Positions 25,479-35,388 of a DNA stretch of 64,000 bases are shown piece by piece (the stretch's first letter is position 1; every line of letters begins with the position of its first letter). Made by a program: the position numbers and the translations under genes. Under the pieces are notes generated by a model. It saw only the letters and a program-made list of their open reading frames with translations, had not been told where the DNA came from and searched no databases. Source of the DNA: Bacillota bacterium (lineage in GTDB: Bacteria; Bacillota; Clostridia; Acetivibrionales; DTU013); assembly GCA_023426125.1 (NCBI GenBank), contig JAFABI010000094.1, positions 50,930 to 114,929 of the forward strand, read 5' to 3'.

Positions 25479-28400
25479 ATGGGACAGTTCAGCGTATTGA
25501 AGAAGCCAAAGAATGAATACAGGCCTTTAAATTATTGGGGATGGCTTGAAAACATCCAGCCTGATGAAGTGGAGTGGCAGATCAGGGAAATGTACAAGGC
25601 AGGCCTTGGAGGGTATGTAATGCACGCACGGGGCGGCCTTGAAATTCCTTATATGGGTTCGCAATGGATGGACTCTGTCCGCGCAATGATAGAGACGGGT
25701 AAGGAACTGGGCATGCTCAGCATAGTGGACGACGAGGATGGATGGCCCAGCGGGTTCGGCGCCGGTGAGGTCAACGGTAAAGGCAAGGATTACTGGCTCA
25801 AGTGGATTGAGTTTGCCCAAGTGAATGCAAGGGATTTCACAGCTTCGGAAAACACCCTGGGAGTCTATTTGATAAAGGATAATGAAGCAAAGAGAGTCAA
25901 TTCCCTTTCAGACATCATTGACCCCAATACCGAGGTCTATCATTTTTTTTATAAAACCGGCAGGTATTATGTAGATAACCTGGATCCCAGGGTTGTAAGC
26001 GAATTCATCGAGGCTAGCTATGAAAAATATTACGGCAGGTTTAAATCGGAATTCGGCAGCGGTATTTGGGCCATATTCTCCGATGAGCCCCAACTGGCCA
26101 GGTCATATATGGCCTGGTCGGGTATACTGCAGGATGAATTTGCAAAGAGATGCGGATATGACCTGTTGGATGTGCTGCCGGCTTTATTCTTTCAGGCAGG
26201 GGATTACCGGAAGGTCAGATATGATTATTGGAATACGGTAAACCGGTTGTTTGAAGAGTCATACGGTAAACAGATAGGAGAGTGGTGCAGCCGGCATAAT
26301 GTGGTATTTACAGGCCATACGGTATATGAGGATTGGTTTGCCACCCAGATACTGGGTTCCGGCGGAACAATGCCCTTTTACGAACATATGCAGGTTCCCG
26401 GCATAGACTGGCTGTGCAGGAAACCTGTCTGCAATATGACGGTAAAGCAGGTTACGTCCGTCTCGCAGCAATTGGGCAAACAAAGGGTGCTTTCGGAAAT
26501 GTTCGGCTGCGCAGGGTGGAATGTATCCTTTGAGGAATTGAAATGGATAGGCGAATGGCATTATGTCCTGGGAATCAATATGATGCTGCAGCATCTGGGG
26601 TTGTATTCGCTGAAGGGCGCCAGGAAACGGGAATATCCCGCATCTTTGTTTTACCAGCAGCCATGGTGGGAGGAATTCGGCTGCTTTAACGATTATTTTG
26701 CGCGACTTAGTGAAATTATGGCTGAAAGCGAGCCGAAAATCGATATTTTGGTCTTGCATCCGTATAAGAGCGGCTGGATCTTATTTCAAGGAAGTGATTA
26801 CGAAAAAGTCGGGTGGAGTGATATCGGTATTATTGAAAGTGCGCTAAGGGGAGAAAGAAAGGACATCTTCGACGGCATAAACGGTCTTGACGCAGACTTT
26901 AAATACCTGACCGACAGTCTTTTGGAATTGAATTATGATTTTCACTACGGTGACGAAGAAATCATGTCCAGACACGGGAGCGTAGAGGGTGGAAGGCTCA
27001 AGGTCGGCCGAGGCTCATACAGCGTTGTCATAGTTCCTCCTGCGATTACCCTGGATAAGAGTACTCTGCGGCTTTTGCAGAAGTTTAAAGATGAAGGCGG
27101 GAGGATCATACCGGTGGGCAGGGCTCCGGAATGTCTGGAAGGTATCCGGAGCAGTGATTGTGACGGTTTGTTCTCCGGCCTGGAAATAATAATGAATGAT
27201 AAGAAGGCTCTTAGGGAGGCCCTTACCGGAATTTTGACTTCTCCTGTCAGCGTAGCTTTATGCAGCGGTGAGGAAAACAAGGATATCTATTGCTGTACGA
27301 TGAAATGCAATGGCGGATTACTATATTACATGGTAAATACAAATATTGATGAACCACACAAAGTGAACGTCAAAATTTCTCAAAAGGGTTGTATAACAAG
27401 GTACTTTGCGGATGAAGGCACATTTAAGCCGCTGGATTCCCTGGAAGGTATCGGCATTGAACCGGCAGGGTCAATGATGCTGATACAGTCCGAGGAGGAT
27501 ATCTGTCGCGAAAAGCCTGATTTGTTGACGAAACAGCTTAGTTCCAGCGCGCTTTCAGAAGCTGAGGAAACATGGGATATTGTGGACTGCGATTTAAACA
27601 GCCTTGTCCTTGATTACTGCAGCTATAAAATAGATGACGGCAAATGGCAGCCTGAGCTTCCTGTCATTATGCTCCAGCAGGAAATGCTGAAGCTTGGAAA
27701 GCCTGCAGATGTCAAAATGCTTTTCAGGTTTTATTCGGCAGCTGAGTTTGAGACACCTGTTTTCCTGGTGCTTGAAGAACCGTATCGATTTGCAATTGAA
27801 TTGAACGGTTCCGGGGTAGGAAGCGAAGAGTGCGGCTGGTGGGTAGACAAGTCTTTACGGAAAATCGATATATCGGGGAAAATAAAGGAAGGCTGGAATG
27901 AAATAATTCTCACAACCCGCTTTTACTGCTCTGATAAAGTATATGCCATACTTGGCTGCAACGATGTGCATGAAGCGGAATCTAACAGGTTGCGATATGA
28001 TACCGAGCTTGAAAGCATCTATATTCTTGGCAGATTCAATGTAGAATTTGACGGAAGTTTAGAATATGGCGAAAGGAGAAGTGTAAGGGTAAACGGAGCA
28101 TTTAAGCTTTCACCCATGGCTTCGCGTGTAAAGGTCAACAATCTTGTTGCCGGAGGTTTTCCGTTCTATGCAGGCAAGCTCAGACTCACCAGGAAGGTAA
28201 AGCTTGCGGCTCTCCAAAAGAAGCAGAAACTTATGATGAGGTTCGACAGACCTGATTCAATCGTTACAAAAATATTTGTAAACGGAAGTGCGGCAAAAAC
28301 CTTTGCATGGGCTCCCTATTCCGTTGATATAAGCAATTACATCGTTGCAGGAGAAAATGAAGTCGAGCTGGAGCTTGTCAATAGCCTGAGAAACCTGATG

Positions 28401-28544
28401 GGACCGCACCATCATAAGGACGGAGAGCTTTATGGCGTTGGTCCGTATAGCTACAAGGATGAAAAAGCCTGGACCGATTCCTATTGTTTTGTCAGATTTG
28501 GAATCGAAAGCGGCATTATACTTGATTTGCTTTCGGATGAATAG
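25479..28544 (+). CDS. Large glycoside hydrolase-like protein (GH106-like)
   Basis: 1021 residues, no signal peptide, so probably intracellular. The N-terminal TIM-barrel region (NYWGWLENIQPDEVEWQIRE, YVMHARGGLEIPYMGSQW, DDEDGWPSGFGAGEV, then IFSDEPQLA near residue 200) matches proteins annotated as glycosyl hydrolase or alpha-L-rhamnosidase-like (GH106 relatives). A middle Rossmann-like region and C-terminal beta-sandwich (about 800-1000) follow. It presumably cleaves the oligosaccharide delivered by the importer. The exact family and catalytic acids need a profile search; E in SDEP is a candidate. Confidence 0.8.
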   Translation: MGQFSVLKKPKNEYRPLNYWGWLENIQPDEVEWQIREMYKAGLGGYVMHARGGLEIPYMGSQWMDSVRAMIETGKELGMLSIVDDEDGWPSGFGAGEVNGKGKDYWLKWIEFAQVNARDFTASENTLGVYLIKDNEAKRVNSLSDIIDPNTEVYHFFYKTGRYYVDNLDPRVVSEFIEASYEKYYGRFKSEFGSGIWAIFSDEPQLARSYMAWSGILQDEFAKRCGYDLLDVLPALFFQAGDYRKVRYDYWNTVNRLFEESYGKQIGEWCSRHNVVFTGHTVYEDWFATQILGSGGTMPFYEHMQVPGIDWLCRKPVCNMTVKQVTSVSQQLGKQRVLSEMFGCAGWNVSFEELKWIGEWHYVLGINMMLQHLGLYSLKGARKREYPASLFYQQPWWEEFGCFNDYFARLSEIMAESEPKIDILVLHPYKSGWILFQGSDYEKVGWSDIGIIESALRGERKDIFDGINGLDADFKYLTDSLLELNYDFHYGDEEIMSRHGSVEGGRLKVGRGSYSVVIVPPAITLDKSTLRLLQKFKDEGGRIIPVGRAPECLEGIRSSDCDGLFSGLEIIMNDKKALREALTGILTSPVSVALCSGEENKDIYCCTMKCNGGLLYYMVNTNIDEPHKVNVKISQKGCITRYFADEGTFKPLDSLEGIGIEPAGSMMLIQSEEDICREKPDLLTKQLSSSALSEAEETWDIVDCDLNSLVLDYCSYKIDDGKWQPELPVIMLQQEMLKLGKPADVKMLFRFYSAAEFETPVFLVLEEPYRFAIELNGSGVGSEECGWWVDKSLRKIDISGKIKEGWNEIILTTRFYCSDKVYAILGCNDVHEAESNRLRYDTELESIYILGRFNVEFDGSLEYGERRSVRVNGAFKLSPMASRVKVNNLVAGGFPFYAGKLRLTRKVKLAALQKKQKLMMRFDRPDSIVTKIFVNGSAAKTFAWAPYSVDISNYIVAGENEVELELVNSLRNLMGPHHHKDGELYGVGPYSYKDEKAWTDSYCFVRFGIESGIILDLLSDE

Positions 28545-28623
28545 AATTTAGCTGTATTACGATAAAAACAAATTCTACTCTGAAAATCTAACGTTAATCA
28601 AATAGAAAAGGAGGGTGAAGCAG

Positions 28624-29400
28624 ATGAGTACAAAATTCAGATTTCTAGGGTTTTCGGCGTTCTATATCACTACAGCTGCTGACAGGAGGATACTTATTGA
28701 TCCTTACTTGAACGATAACCCTGTAAGTCCCTTTAAAGCAGATCAATTTGACAAGGTTGATCTTATACTGGTGAGCCATGCTGCATTTGACCATCTTGGC
28801 GATACTGCGGAAATTGCAATCAGATATAAATGCCCTGTTATCTGTGGTGGCGATACCAGGCTTTTTTTGATTGAAAGAGGAGTCCCTGCCGGACAGATGA
28901 TCGAAACAGTATGGGGACTTACGGTAAAAGCTGCCGGCATCAGAGTAAGGCCTGTGGAAAGCCGTCACCGTTCAGCTGTGAAGCTGAAGGATGGAACCTT
29001 TGTCACGGCCCTGCCGCTGGGATTCATAATATTCCTCGAGGACGGTACACGCGTATATAATGCCAGCGATACGGCACTGTTCAGTGATTTGAAGCTCATA
29101 GGCGAATTACATAAGCCTCAGATAGGATTGATGAATGTGACCATTGAAAATTGTTTTGACTTCCTGCCGGAGTACCTTACCGGTGAAATGACACCCTATG
29201 AAGCAGCATTGGCGTCACAATGGCTCGGCCTCGATTATGCAGTCGCCTGCCATTATACAAAAAGGGATTGCCCGGATGTAAATCAGTTTGTGTCTTTACT
29301 AAACCAGATGCGATATGAAGATAAGCCTTATGTAAAACCTGTTGCCCTGGAGCCCGGGGAAGAATTTATATACCAATACGAGGAGGATATTTTGCTGTGA
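28624..29400 (+). CDS. MBL-fold metal-dependent hydrolase, UlaG-like
   Basis: 258 residues from ATG 28624 (site AAGGAGGG; an upstream GTG at 28615 lies in that site). The fold is metallo-beta-lactamase: FLGFSAFYI, ILIDPYLND, then SHAAFDHLGD. The canonical HxHxDH is here H52-A-A54-F-D56-H57, so the second metal-binding histidine is replaced by Ala. NASDTALFSD and ACHYTKRDCP supply other typical residues. Relatives include the L-ascorbate-6-phosphate lactonase UlaG; a sugar-lactone hydrolase role fits the cluster but is inferred. Its last codon overlaps the next start. Confidence 0.82.
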   Translation: MSTKFRFLGFSAFYITTAADRRILIDPYLNDNPVSPFKADQFDKVDLILVSHAAFDHLGDTAEIAIRYKCPVICGGDTRLFLIERGVPAGQMIETVWGLTVKAAGIRVRPVESRHRSAVKLKDGTFVTALPLGFIIFLEDGTRVYNASDTALFSDLKLIGELHKPQIGLMNVTIENCFDFLPEYLTGEMTPYEAALASQWLGLDYAVACHYTKRDCPDVNQFVSLLNQMRYEDKPYVKPVALEPGEEFIYQYEEDILL

Positions 29401-30308
29401 GTAGATTTAATAAGGTTGGATTTATCGGACTTGGCATAATGGGTAAACCCATGGCAAAAAACCTTATCAAGGCAGGCTATCAATTGGTTGTTTATGATGT
29501 AAACAACGCTGCAGTAAGGGAAATGGCCGATGCCGGAGCTGAAGAAGGTGCTTCCTCAAAAGATGTAGCAGAAAGGTCGGACATCATATTGACCATGCTG
29601 CCGAATTCACCTCATGTAAAGGAGGCAATCCTCGGAAAGAACAGTGTAATTGAGGGTGTCAGGCCGGGTTCGGTAATTGTTGACTTAAGCTCGATAGCAC
29701 CTCTTGTATCCAGGGAAATTGCCGCCGTACTGAAGGAAATGGGTGTTGAAATGCTGGATGCCCCTGTCAGCGGCGGGGAACCGAAGGCTATTGACGGAAC
29801 TCTTGCAATCATGGCAGGCGGTTCTGAAACTGTTTTCAATGAAGTAAAGGAAATTTTATTGAAAATGGGATCTTCAGCGGTTTATGTGGGCGAGACAGGA
29901 AGCGGGAATATCACGAAACTTGCAAACCAGATGATTGTCGCCCTGAATATTGCTGCAATGTCGGAAGCCCTGGTGCTTGCAGCCAAATCGGGCGTTGATC
30001 CTGAAAAAGTATATAAGGCTATACGTTCAGGACTTGCCGGAAGTACGGTGCTGGATGCAAAAGTCCCGATGGTGCTGGATGGCAATTTCAAGCCCGGGTT
30101 CAGGATAGAGCTGCATATCAAGGACCTGATGAATGCGCTTGATACTGCTCATCAGATCGGGGTGCCGATTCCGCTGACAAGCCAGGTGATGGAGATCATG
30201 CAGGCATTAAAAGCGGATGGGAAAGAAAGGGATGACCACAGCGGTATCATACAATTTTATGAAAAGCTTTCGGGAATCGAAGTCCGTAAAAGAGTAAAGG
30301 AAATATAA
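29397..30308 (+). CDS. 3-hydroxyacid/tartronate-semialdehyde-type dehydrogenase (GarR-like)
   Basis: 303 residues of the beta-hydroxyacid dehydrogenase family. N-terminal Rossmann motif GFIGLGIMGKPMAKNL, substrate-binding DAPVSGGEPKAIDGTL (about 121-136) and catalytic lysine K174 in GSGNITKLANQM. Such enzymes reduce tartronate semialdehyde or oxidise 3-hydroxyisobutyrate with NAD(P). GTG start overlaps the stop of the MBL gene, so the two are translationally coupled, suggesting consecutive steps. Confidence 0.92.
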   Translation: MSRFNKVGFIGLGIMGKPMAKNLIKAGYQLVVYDVNNAAVREMADAGAEEGASSKDVAERSDIILTMLPNSPHVKEAILGKNSVIEGVRPGSVIVDLSSIAPLVSREIAAVLKEMGVEMLDAPVSGGEPKAIDGTLAIMAGGSETVFNEVKEILLKMGSSAVYVGETGSGNITKLANQMIVALNIAAMSEALVLAAKSGVDPEKVYKAIRSGLAGSTVLDAKVPMVLDGNFKPGFRIELHIKDLMNALDTAHQIGVPIPLTSQVMEIMQALKADGKERDDHSGIIQFYEKLSGIEVRKRVKEI

Positions 30309-30407
30309 CGGATATTTATGTCATAATGTCATTCAAGCAGGTTATGCGACAGGAAAAACTCGCCTAAAGAAGATTATCCCATACAATAAACGGTAAAGAG
30401 GTGCAGT

Positions 30408-31454
30408 ATGCAAAAAACAATCAAAAATAAGCTCAAAAGGGAATTATTCTGTCTAAAGGAGCTTGAGGCCCCTTCTGAGTTTGGCATTGAACAGATTACA
30501 GATACCTATTACAAAATGAATTTGATCAGACAGTTTGATACCAAGGTCAGAGACTTGTGGATGGATAATAAAATATATGGACTGGCTCATTCCTATGTAG
30601 GGGCTGAAGCAATAGCAGCAGGTACGTGTGCTGCATTGAAACCCGATGACTTTATTACAAGCACGCACAGGGGACATGGACACACAATAGCCAAAGGCGC
30701 CGATATAAACAAAATGATGGCGGAGCTGTTCGGCAAGTATGAAGGCTATAATCATGGAAAAGGCGGTTCCATGCATATCGCTGATGTCGAACATGGAATG
30801 CTGGGCGCAACCGGCATCGTCGGAAGCGGTATGCCTATTGCCGTAGGTTCTGCCATGTCTGCGGATCTGCTGGGAAACGGCAAGGTAACGGTCTGCTTTC
30901 ATGGCGACGGCGGGACAAATCAGGGCGTATGGCATGAATCCATCAACATGGCTGCCGCCTGGGATCTCCCGGTAATATTCGTTATCGAAAACAATCAGAT
31001 GGCCATCGGGACTGAGCTGAGATGTGTATCCAAAGAGACAGACCTTTATAAAAGAGCCATTGGCTATGGTATTCCAGGTATACTGGTAGACGGCTTTAAT
31101 GTTTTTGATGTCTATACAGCCGTAAAGGAGGCTGTGGACAGAGCTCGTGTCGGCGGAGGACCGACATTGATTGAAGCGAGGTTCTTGCGCCTGTTGGGCC
31201 ACTTTGTTGCAGATGACCAGTGGTACAGGGATTTGAAGAAGGTTGAACCCTATTGGGAGCTGGACCCCATTAAGAGAATGAAGGGGTATATGCTTCAAAG
31301 AAAAGTGCTTTCAGAAAGTGAAGTCATACGAATTGAAGAAAAAGCGAGGACGGATGTCGAAAGAGCAATAGAGTACGCATCCAATGAATGCACCGAGCCG
31401 GGAATAGATACACTGTATGAGGATATATATGCCTATGGCGAAGTAATTCAATAA
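30408..31454 (+). CDS. acoA: 2-oxoacid/acetoin dehydrogenase E1 alpha
   Basis: Thiamine-diphosphate subunit of a multi-enzyme complex. 348 residues; the TPP motif begins at GDGGTNQGVWHESINMAA and closes with VIENNQMAIGT (about residues 165-200). The HRGHGHTIAKG stretch is typical of AcoA and pyruvate dehydrogenase E1 alpha. ATG 30408 follows AGAGGTG. With the next two genes and the lpdA gene at 36203 it forms a full E1-E2-E3 complex. Closest in style to acetoin dehydrogenase, but a C2-C4 2-oxoacid substrate is equally possible here. Confidence 0.92.
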   Translation: MQKTIKNKLKRELFCLKELEAPSEFGIEQITDTYYKMNLIRQFDTKVRDLWMDNKIYGLAHSYVGAEAIAAGTCAALKPDDFITSTHRGHGHTIAKGADINKMMAELFGKYEGYNHGKGGSMHIADVEHGMLGATGIVGSGMPIAVGSAMSADLLGNGKVTVCFHGDGGTNQGVWHESINMAAAWDLPVIFVIENNQMAIGTELRCVSKETDLYKRAIGYGIPGILVDGFNVFDVYTAVKEAVDRARVGGGPTLIEARFLRLLGHFVADDQWYRDLKKVEPYWELDPIKRMKGYMLQRKVLSESEVIRIEEKARTDVERAIEYASNECTEPGIDTLYEDIYAYGEVIQ

Positions 31455-31489
31455 GAGCAAGATTAAATAAAAAGTTCGGGGGTCTGTAA

Positions 31490-32470
31490 ATGAGTGTAAA
31501 AACTGTTAGAGAGGCATTAAACGATGCAATGAGAGAAGAAATGAGGCGGGATGGCACAGTCATAGTCATGGGGTGTGACGTAGCCGTCAGAGGCAATCCT
31601 TTTGGAGTCACCAGGGGGCTGCTGCAGGAATTCGGCCCTAAGAGAATCATCGATACGCCCATATCCGAGCCTGCATTTACAGGAGCCGGGGTTGGCGCGG
31701 CTGCAACGGGCCTGCGTCCTATTGTTGAGATTCTTTATTCCGATTGGATAACACTTTCCATGGACCAGCTTGTGAACATGGCCGCCAAGATGCGCTACAT
31801 GTTTGGCGGTAAAGTAAACATGCCGCTGGTAGTCAGGGCGCCCTTCGGCTCGGGAGGAGGAAATGCCGCGCAACACTCCCAGTCCTTCGAAAACTGGTTT
31901 AACCATGTTCCCGGGCTCAAGGTAATAGCGCCAATCACACCCTATGACGTAAAGGGGATGCTGTTGACTGCCATCAGAGATGATAATCCTGTCATCTTCT
32001 TCGAACACAAAAGGTCGTACCAGATGAAGGGCGAGGTTCCGGAGGAGGAATACACGGTTCCGTTTGGAAAAGCCGTTGTTCGAAGGGAAGGCACGGATGT
32101 CACCATTGTTTCCTACTCCATGATGTCGATAAAAGCCCAGCAGGCGGCGGAAGAGCTCGAAACGGAGCAGGGTATCAGGTGTGAGGTTATTGATCTGCGT
32201 TCATTGCTGCCGCTTGACTATGATACGGTCATGGCTTCCCTTGCCAAAACGAACCGGATTGTAATCTGCCAGGAAGCAAATTTACGCGGCGGAATGGCCG
32301 CCGACATTGTTGCGGAGGTTATTGACAGAGGCTTTGATCTGCTGGACGCTCCTCCGGTTCGCGTAGCTGCACTGAATGTACCTATGCCATACAATATGGG
32401 GCTTGAAAATGAAGTCATCCCAAGTGTGCAAAAGATTAAAAATGCTGTCAGGGAAGCTCTCAATAATTGA
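31490..32470 (+). CDS. acoB: 2-oxoacid/acetoin dehydrogenase E1 beta
   Basis: 326 residues forming the alpha2-beta2 E1 with the previous product. Transketolase pyrimidine-binding region with the catalytic Glu in ISEPAFTGAGVGAA (about residues 60-73) and the C-terminal transketolase domain (EVIDLRSLLPLDYDTV). ATG 31490 follows GGGGGTC-type purines. Fourteen bases separate it from the E2 gene. Confidence 0.93.
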   Translation: MSVKTVREALNDAMREEMRRDGTVIVMGCDVAVRGNPFGVTRGLLQEFGPKRIIDTPISEPAFTGAGVGAAATGLRPIVEILYSDWITLSMDQLVNMAAKMRYMFGGKVNMPLVVRAPFGSGGGNAAQHSQSFENWFNHVPGLKVIAPITPYDVKGMLLTAIRDDNPVIFFEHKRSYQMKGEVPEEEYTVPFGKAVVRREGTDVTIVSYSMMSIKAQQAAEELETEQGIRCEVIDLRSLLPLDYDTVMASLAKTNRIVICQEANLRGGMAADIVAEVIDRGFDLLDAPPVRVAALNVPMPYNMGLENEVIPSVQKIKNAVREALNN

Positions 32471-32484
32471 AGAAGGGTGATTAA

Positions 32485-33741
32485 ATGTCTAAAGTATTGA
32501 AAATGCCCAAAATTGGTGTCAATATGAAGGAGGCGAAAATAGTCGCATGGATTGTAAAAGAAGGAGATATCATCAGGGAGGACGATCACATACTGGATGC
32601 GGAAACTGATAAAGCCGTACAGGAGATATATTCGACCATGTCGGGAACCGTTGCGAAAATTCTTGTTTCTGTTGGAGACGACGTGCTTTGCCAGTCACCC
32701 ATTGCTATATTATGCGAACCTGGCGAGAAATATGCGGAGTGCTCCTTAAAGCAGCTTGCGGGAGACGGTATTGATGTTGCCGGGGGATCGGGGGAGTCTA
32801 CGGTTCAAATAGGGGAACAACCGGAAACAGAACTCGAAAATGCCGGCCGGAAGGAAGACCGGCTGCTTGGCGCGGCAGCAATAGAAGCCGGAGGAGGGAA
32901 GGAGAGAATCAGAATTTCACCTCTGGCGAGGAAGCTTGCAAAGAATATGAATATCAATCTGAATGAATTACAGCCTGCCAAACCTCATGCCCGGATCGTA
33001 AAAGCGGATATATTGGCGTATGTGTCAGACAGGGCTTCAAATCCTTTACCCGCAAAAGGGAAAAGCAGGGACACTATTCCATATACAGGCATCCGAAGGC
33101 TTATAGGCGAAAGAATGACGGAAAGCAAACACACCAAGCCATCTGTCGCATTGACCCTGCATGCGGATGCAGGGAGGTTGATTGAATGGAGAAATGCTCT
33201 GAAAAAAGCTGGAAAACCCGTAAGCTATAACGATATGCTTGTTATGACCGTGGCAAGGGCATTGGGCGGGCAGCCGATAGTCAATTCAAGACTCGACGGT
33301 GACGAGATACAGATTTTGAATGATGTAAATATAGGGGTTGCAGTTGAAACCGAGAGGGGTTTGACAGTGCCTGTAATAAAAAATGCCAATCATAAAGGCC
33401 TGCTTGAAATCAGTGAAGAATTGCGGACAAAAGTGGAGGCTGTAAATTCAGGCAAGGCCTCGGTCGAGGATTTGACCGGCGGTACTTTTACAATTACCAA
33501 TCTGGGTGCTTATGAGATTGAGCATTTTATCCCTATAATAAACCCTCCCGAGTGCTGTATCCTTGGGGTAGGATCAATCTTGCGGGAGCCTGTTGCCGGA
33601 GAAAACGATGCAATTGTTATTAAATCAAGGATGCTTTTGACGCTTGTATTCGACCATAGGATAGTGGATGGAGTACCTGCGGCCAAATTCCTGCAGAAAG
33701 TCAAGCATCTCATTGAGTGGCCTTTGGACCTGATGAGTTGA
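32485..33741 (+). CDS. acoC: Dihydrolipoamide acyltransferase E2
   Basis: Core of the complex; transfers the acyl group to CoA. 418 residues: an N-terminal lipoyl domain with lipoylation site K43 in AETDKAVQEI, a variable linker, a peripheral E3-binding domain (ISPLARKLAKNMNINLNEL, about 150-185) and the catalytic domain ending in the active-site FDHRIVDGVPAAKFL. Single lipoyl domain. The presence of an E3-binding domain agrees with the E3 gene at the end of the operon. Confidence 0.94.
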   Translation: MSKVLKMPKIGVNMKEAKIVAWIVKEGDIIREDDHILDAETDKAVQEIYSTMSGTVAKILVSVGDDVLCQSPIAILCEPGEKYAECSLKQLAGDGIDVAGGSGESTVQIGEQPETELENAGRKEDRLLGAAAIEAGGGKERIRISPLARKLAKNMNINLNELQPAKPHARIVKADILAYVSDRASNPLPAKGKSRDTIPYTGIRRLIGERMTESKHTKPSVALTLHADAGRLIEWRNALKKAGKPVSYNDMLVMTVARALGGQPIVNSRLDGDEIQILNDVNIGVAVETERGLTVPVIKNANHKGLLEISEELRTKVEAVNSGKASVEDLTGGTFTITNLGAYEIEHFIPIINPPECCILGVGSILREPVAGENDAIVIKSRMLLTLVFDHRIVDGVPAAKFLQKVKHLIEWPLDLMS

Positions 33742-33753
33742 CGGAGGGTGCTT

Positions 33754-34494
33754 ATGACTGGCAAAGTTGCGATAGTTACAGGCGCAGGTCAGGGGATAGG
33801 AAAGGCAATTGCACTGGCCTTGCATAAAAGGGGTGCAGCGGCAGCCATAGTGGATATCAATCATTGCAATGCGGAAAAAACTGCCGGCGAAATCGTTCAT
33901 GCAGGGGGAAAAGCGGTTGCAATCAGAGCCGATGTATCAATTGTTGAGGATATCAGGGGAATGGTAGAAAAAACCGTCCGGGAATTCGGGTCTGTTGATA
34001 TACTTGTCAATAATGCAGGGATCCTTAGTAAAACCCCTGTCGAAGAGATAACGGAAGCCGAATGGGACAGGATAATGAATGTAAATCTTAAAGGCGTATT
34101 GTTTGCAACGCAGCAAGTACTGCCATACATGAAGCAAAAAGGCTTCGGCCGCATAATCAACCTGTCATCGGTTGCCGGAAGAATGGGAGGATATGCGGAC
34201 GTACCTGCGTATGCAGCTTCCAAGGCCGGGATTATCGGGCTGACAAGAGCTGTTGCCAGAAGAGTTGCAGAATACGGTATTACAGTGAATGCTGTGGCAC
34301 CGGGGACTACTGAAACCGGTATTATCAAGCAGTTGTCTTCCAATGACATTGAAATGCTGAAGCAGCAGATTCCGATGAGGAAACTGGGAAGACCTGAGAA
34401 CATTGCCGATACCGTATCCTTCCTCGCTTCCGAAGAAGCTGAATTCATAACAGGCGTCGTTCTAGATGTAAATGGCGGAATATATATGGGGTAA
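33754..34494 (+). CDS. SDR family oxidoreductase (FabG-like)
   Basis: 246 residues from ATG 33754 (site ACGGAGGG; an upstream GTG overlaps it). Classical short-chain dehydrogenase: cofactor motif TGAGQGIGKAIAL, structural NNAG, catalytic S and YxxxK in YAASKAG, and EFITGVVLDVNGG at the end. An NAD(P)-dependent sugar or polyol alcohol group is the likely substrate given the operon; a role in fatty-acid synthesis is unlikely because no fab gene is near. Confidence 0.92.
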   Translation: MTGKVAIVTGAGQGIGKAIALALHKRGAAAAIVDINHCNAEKTAGEIVHAGGKAVAIRADVSIVEDIRGMVEKTVREFGSVDILVNNAGILSKTPVEEITEAEWDRIMNVNLKGVLFATQQVLPYMKQKGFGRIINLSSVAGRMGGYADVPAYAASKAGIIGLTRAVARRVAEYGITVNAVAPGTTETGIIKQLSSNDIEMLKQQIPMRKLGRPENIADTVSFLASEEAEFITGVVLDVNGGIYMG

Positions 34495-34517
34495 TTATAG
34501 TATGGGGGTGGTTATTG

Positions 34518-35363
34518 ATGGAACTGAAGTTTGCTTGTGCGGATTTTACCTTTCCGCTGCTGCCGCATGATAAGGTTCTTGACCTTATATCAATGCTTGG
34601 CTTCCAGGGGGTGGACATAGGGCTGTTTGAAGAAAGATCCCATCTGCAGCCTTCAAAGGTGTTCTGCAACGTAAGGAAAAACGCGCAGGATTTAAGTAAA
34701 AGGCTAAAGGACAGGGGACTGGAGCCTGCGGATATATTTTTGCAAACAGCTCTGGATTTTGTATCTCTGGCGCCGAATCACCCGGATAAAAAGATAAGGG
34801 AAAAGGCCAGAGAGCGGTTCGGACTTACAGCGGAGTATGCCCTGGAGTGTGGAAGCAGGCACGTTTCAGCCCTGCCGGGTATCGTCTTTGAAACGGAATC
34901 AAGGGAGGTATCCTTTCAACGTTGCTGCGAAGAGCTGGCATGGCGGTGTGAGCTTGCAAAAGGTTACGGTTTGATCCTTGGAGTCGAAGCACATATCGGC
35001 TCGATTGCGCAAAATCCCGAGGAGGCTTTAAGCCTGGTACGGAATGTTCCGGGATTAACGCTGACCCTTGACTATACGCATTTTATAAAGCAGGGTATAT
35101 CCGAATCCAGTGTAGAACCCTTAATACGGTACGCCAGCCATTTTCACGCCCGCGGCGCGGCATACGGAAGACTTCAAACCGTTGTCAGCGAAAGCACCAT
35201 TGACTATCCGGGGATAATCAAAGTGATGAAGGAAACCGGATATGCAGGATATATCGGAATAGAATATACCTGGAGTGAATGGGAGGGCTGTAATAAAACC
35301 GACAACCTTTCGGAGAGTATACTTATGCGGAATTTGATTTCAAAGGCTTGTCGGGAAGTGTAA
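34518..35363 (+). CDS. Sugar phosphate isomerase/epimerase-like TIM barrel
   Basis: 281 residues of the AP-endonuclease-2 superfamily (xylose isomerase-like TIM barrel). Features: GFQGVDIGLFEE, ILGVEAHIGSIAQNPEEAL with a metal-ligand Glu, DYTHFIKQG, FHARGAAYG and YIGIEYTWSEWE carrying another Glu. Such proteins isomerise or epimerise free sugars or keto-inositols, or act on 3-keto-sugars. ATG 34518 follows GGGGGTGG. The exact reaction cannot be set from sequence alone. Confidence 0.88.
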   Translation: MELKFACADFTFPLLPHDKVLDLISMLGFQGVDIGLFEERSHLQPSKVFCNVRKNAQDLSKRLKDRGLEPADIFLQTALDFVSLAPNHPDKKIREKARERFGLTAEYALECGSRHVSALPGIVFETESREVSFQRCCEELAWRCELAKGYGLILGVEAHIGSIAQNPEEALSLVRNVPGLTLTLDYTHFIKQGISESSVEPLIRYASHFHARGAAYGRLQTVVSESTIDYPGIIKVMKETGYAGYIGIEYTWSEWEGCNKTDNLSESILMRNLISKACREV

Positions 35364-35388
35364 TTAAAGCTTTGGAGGTGAGGCTGCG

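Noticed and set aside
30453..31298. 281-codon minus-strand frame opposite the E1 alpha gene
   Set aside because: Antisense shadow of a gene with clear TPP motifs; composition is not protein-like.
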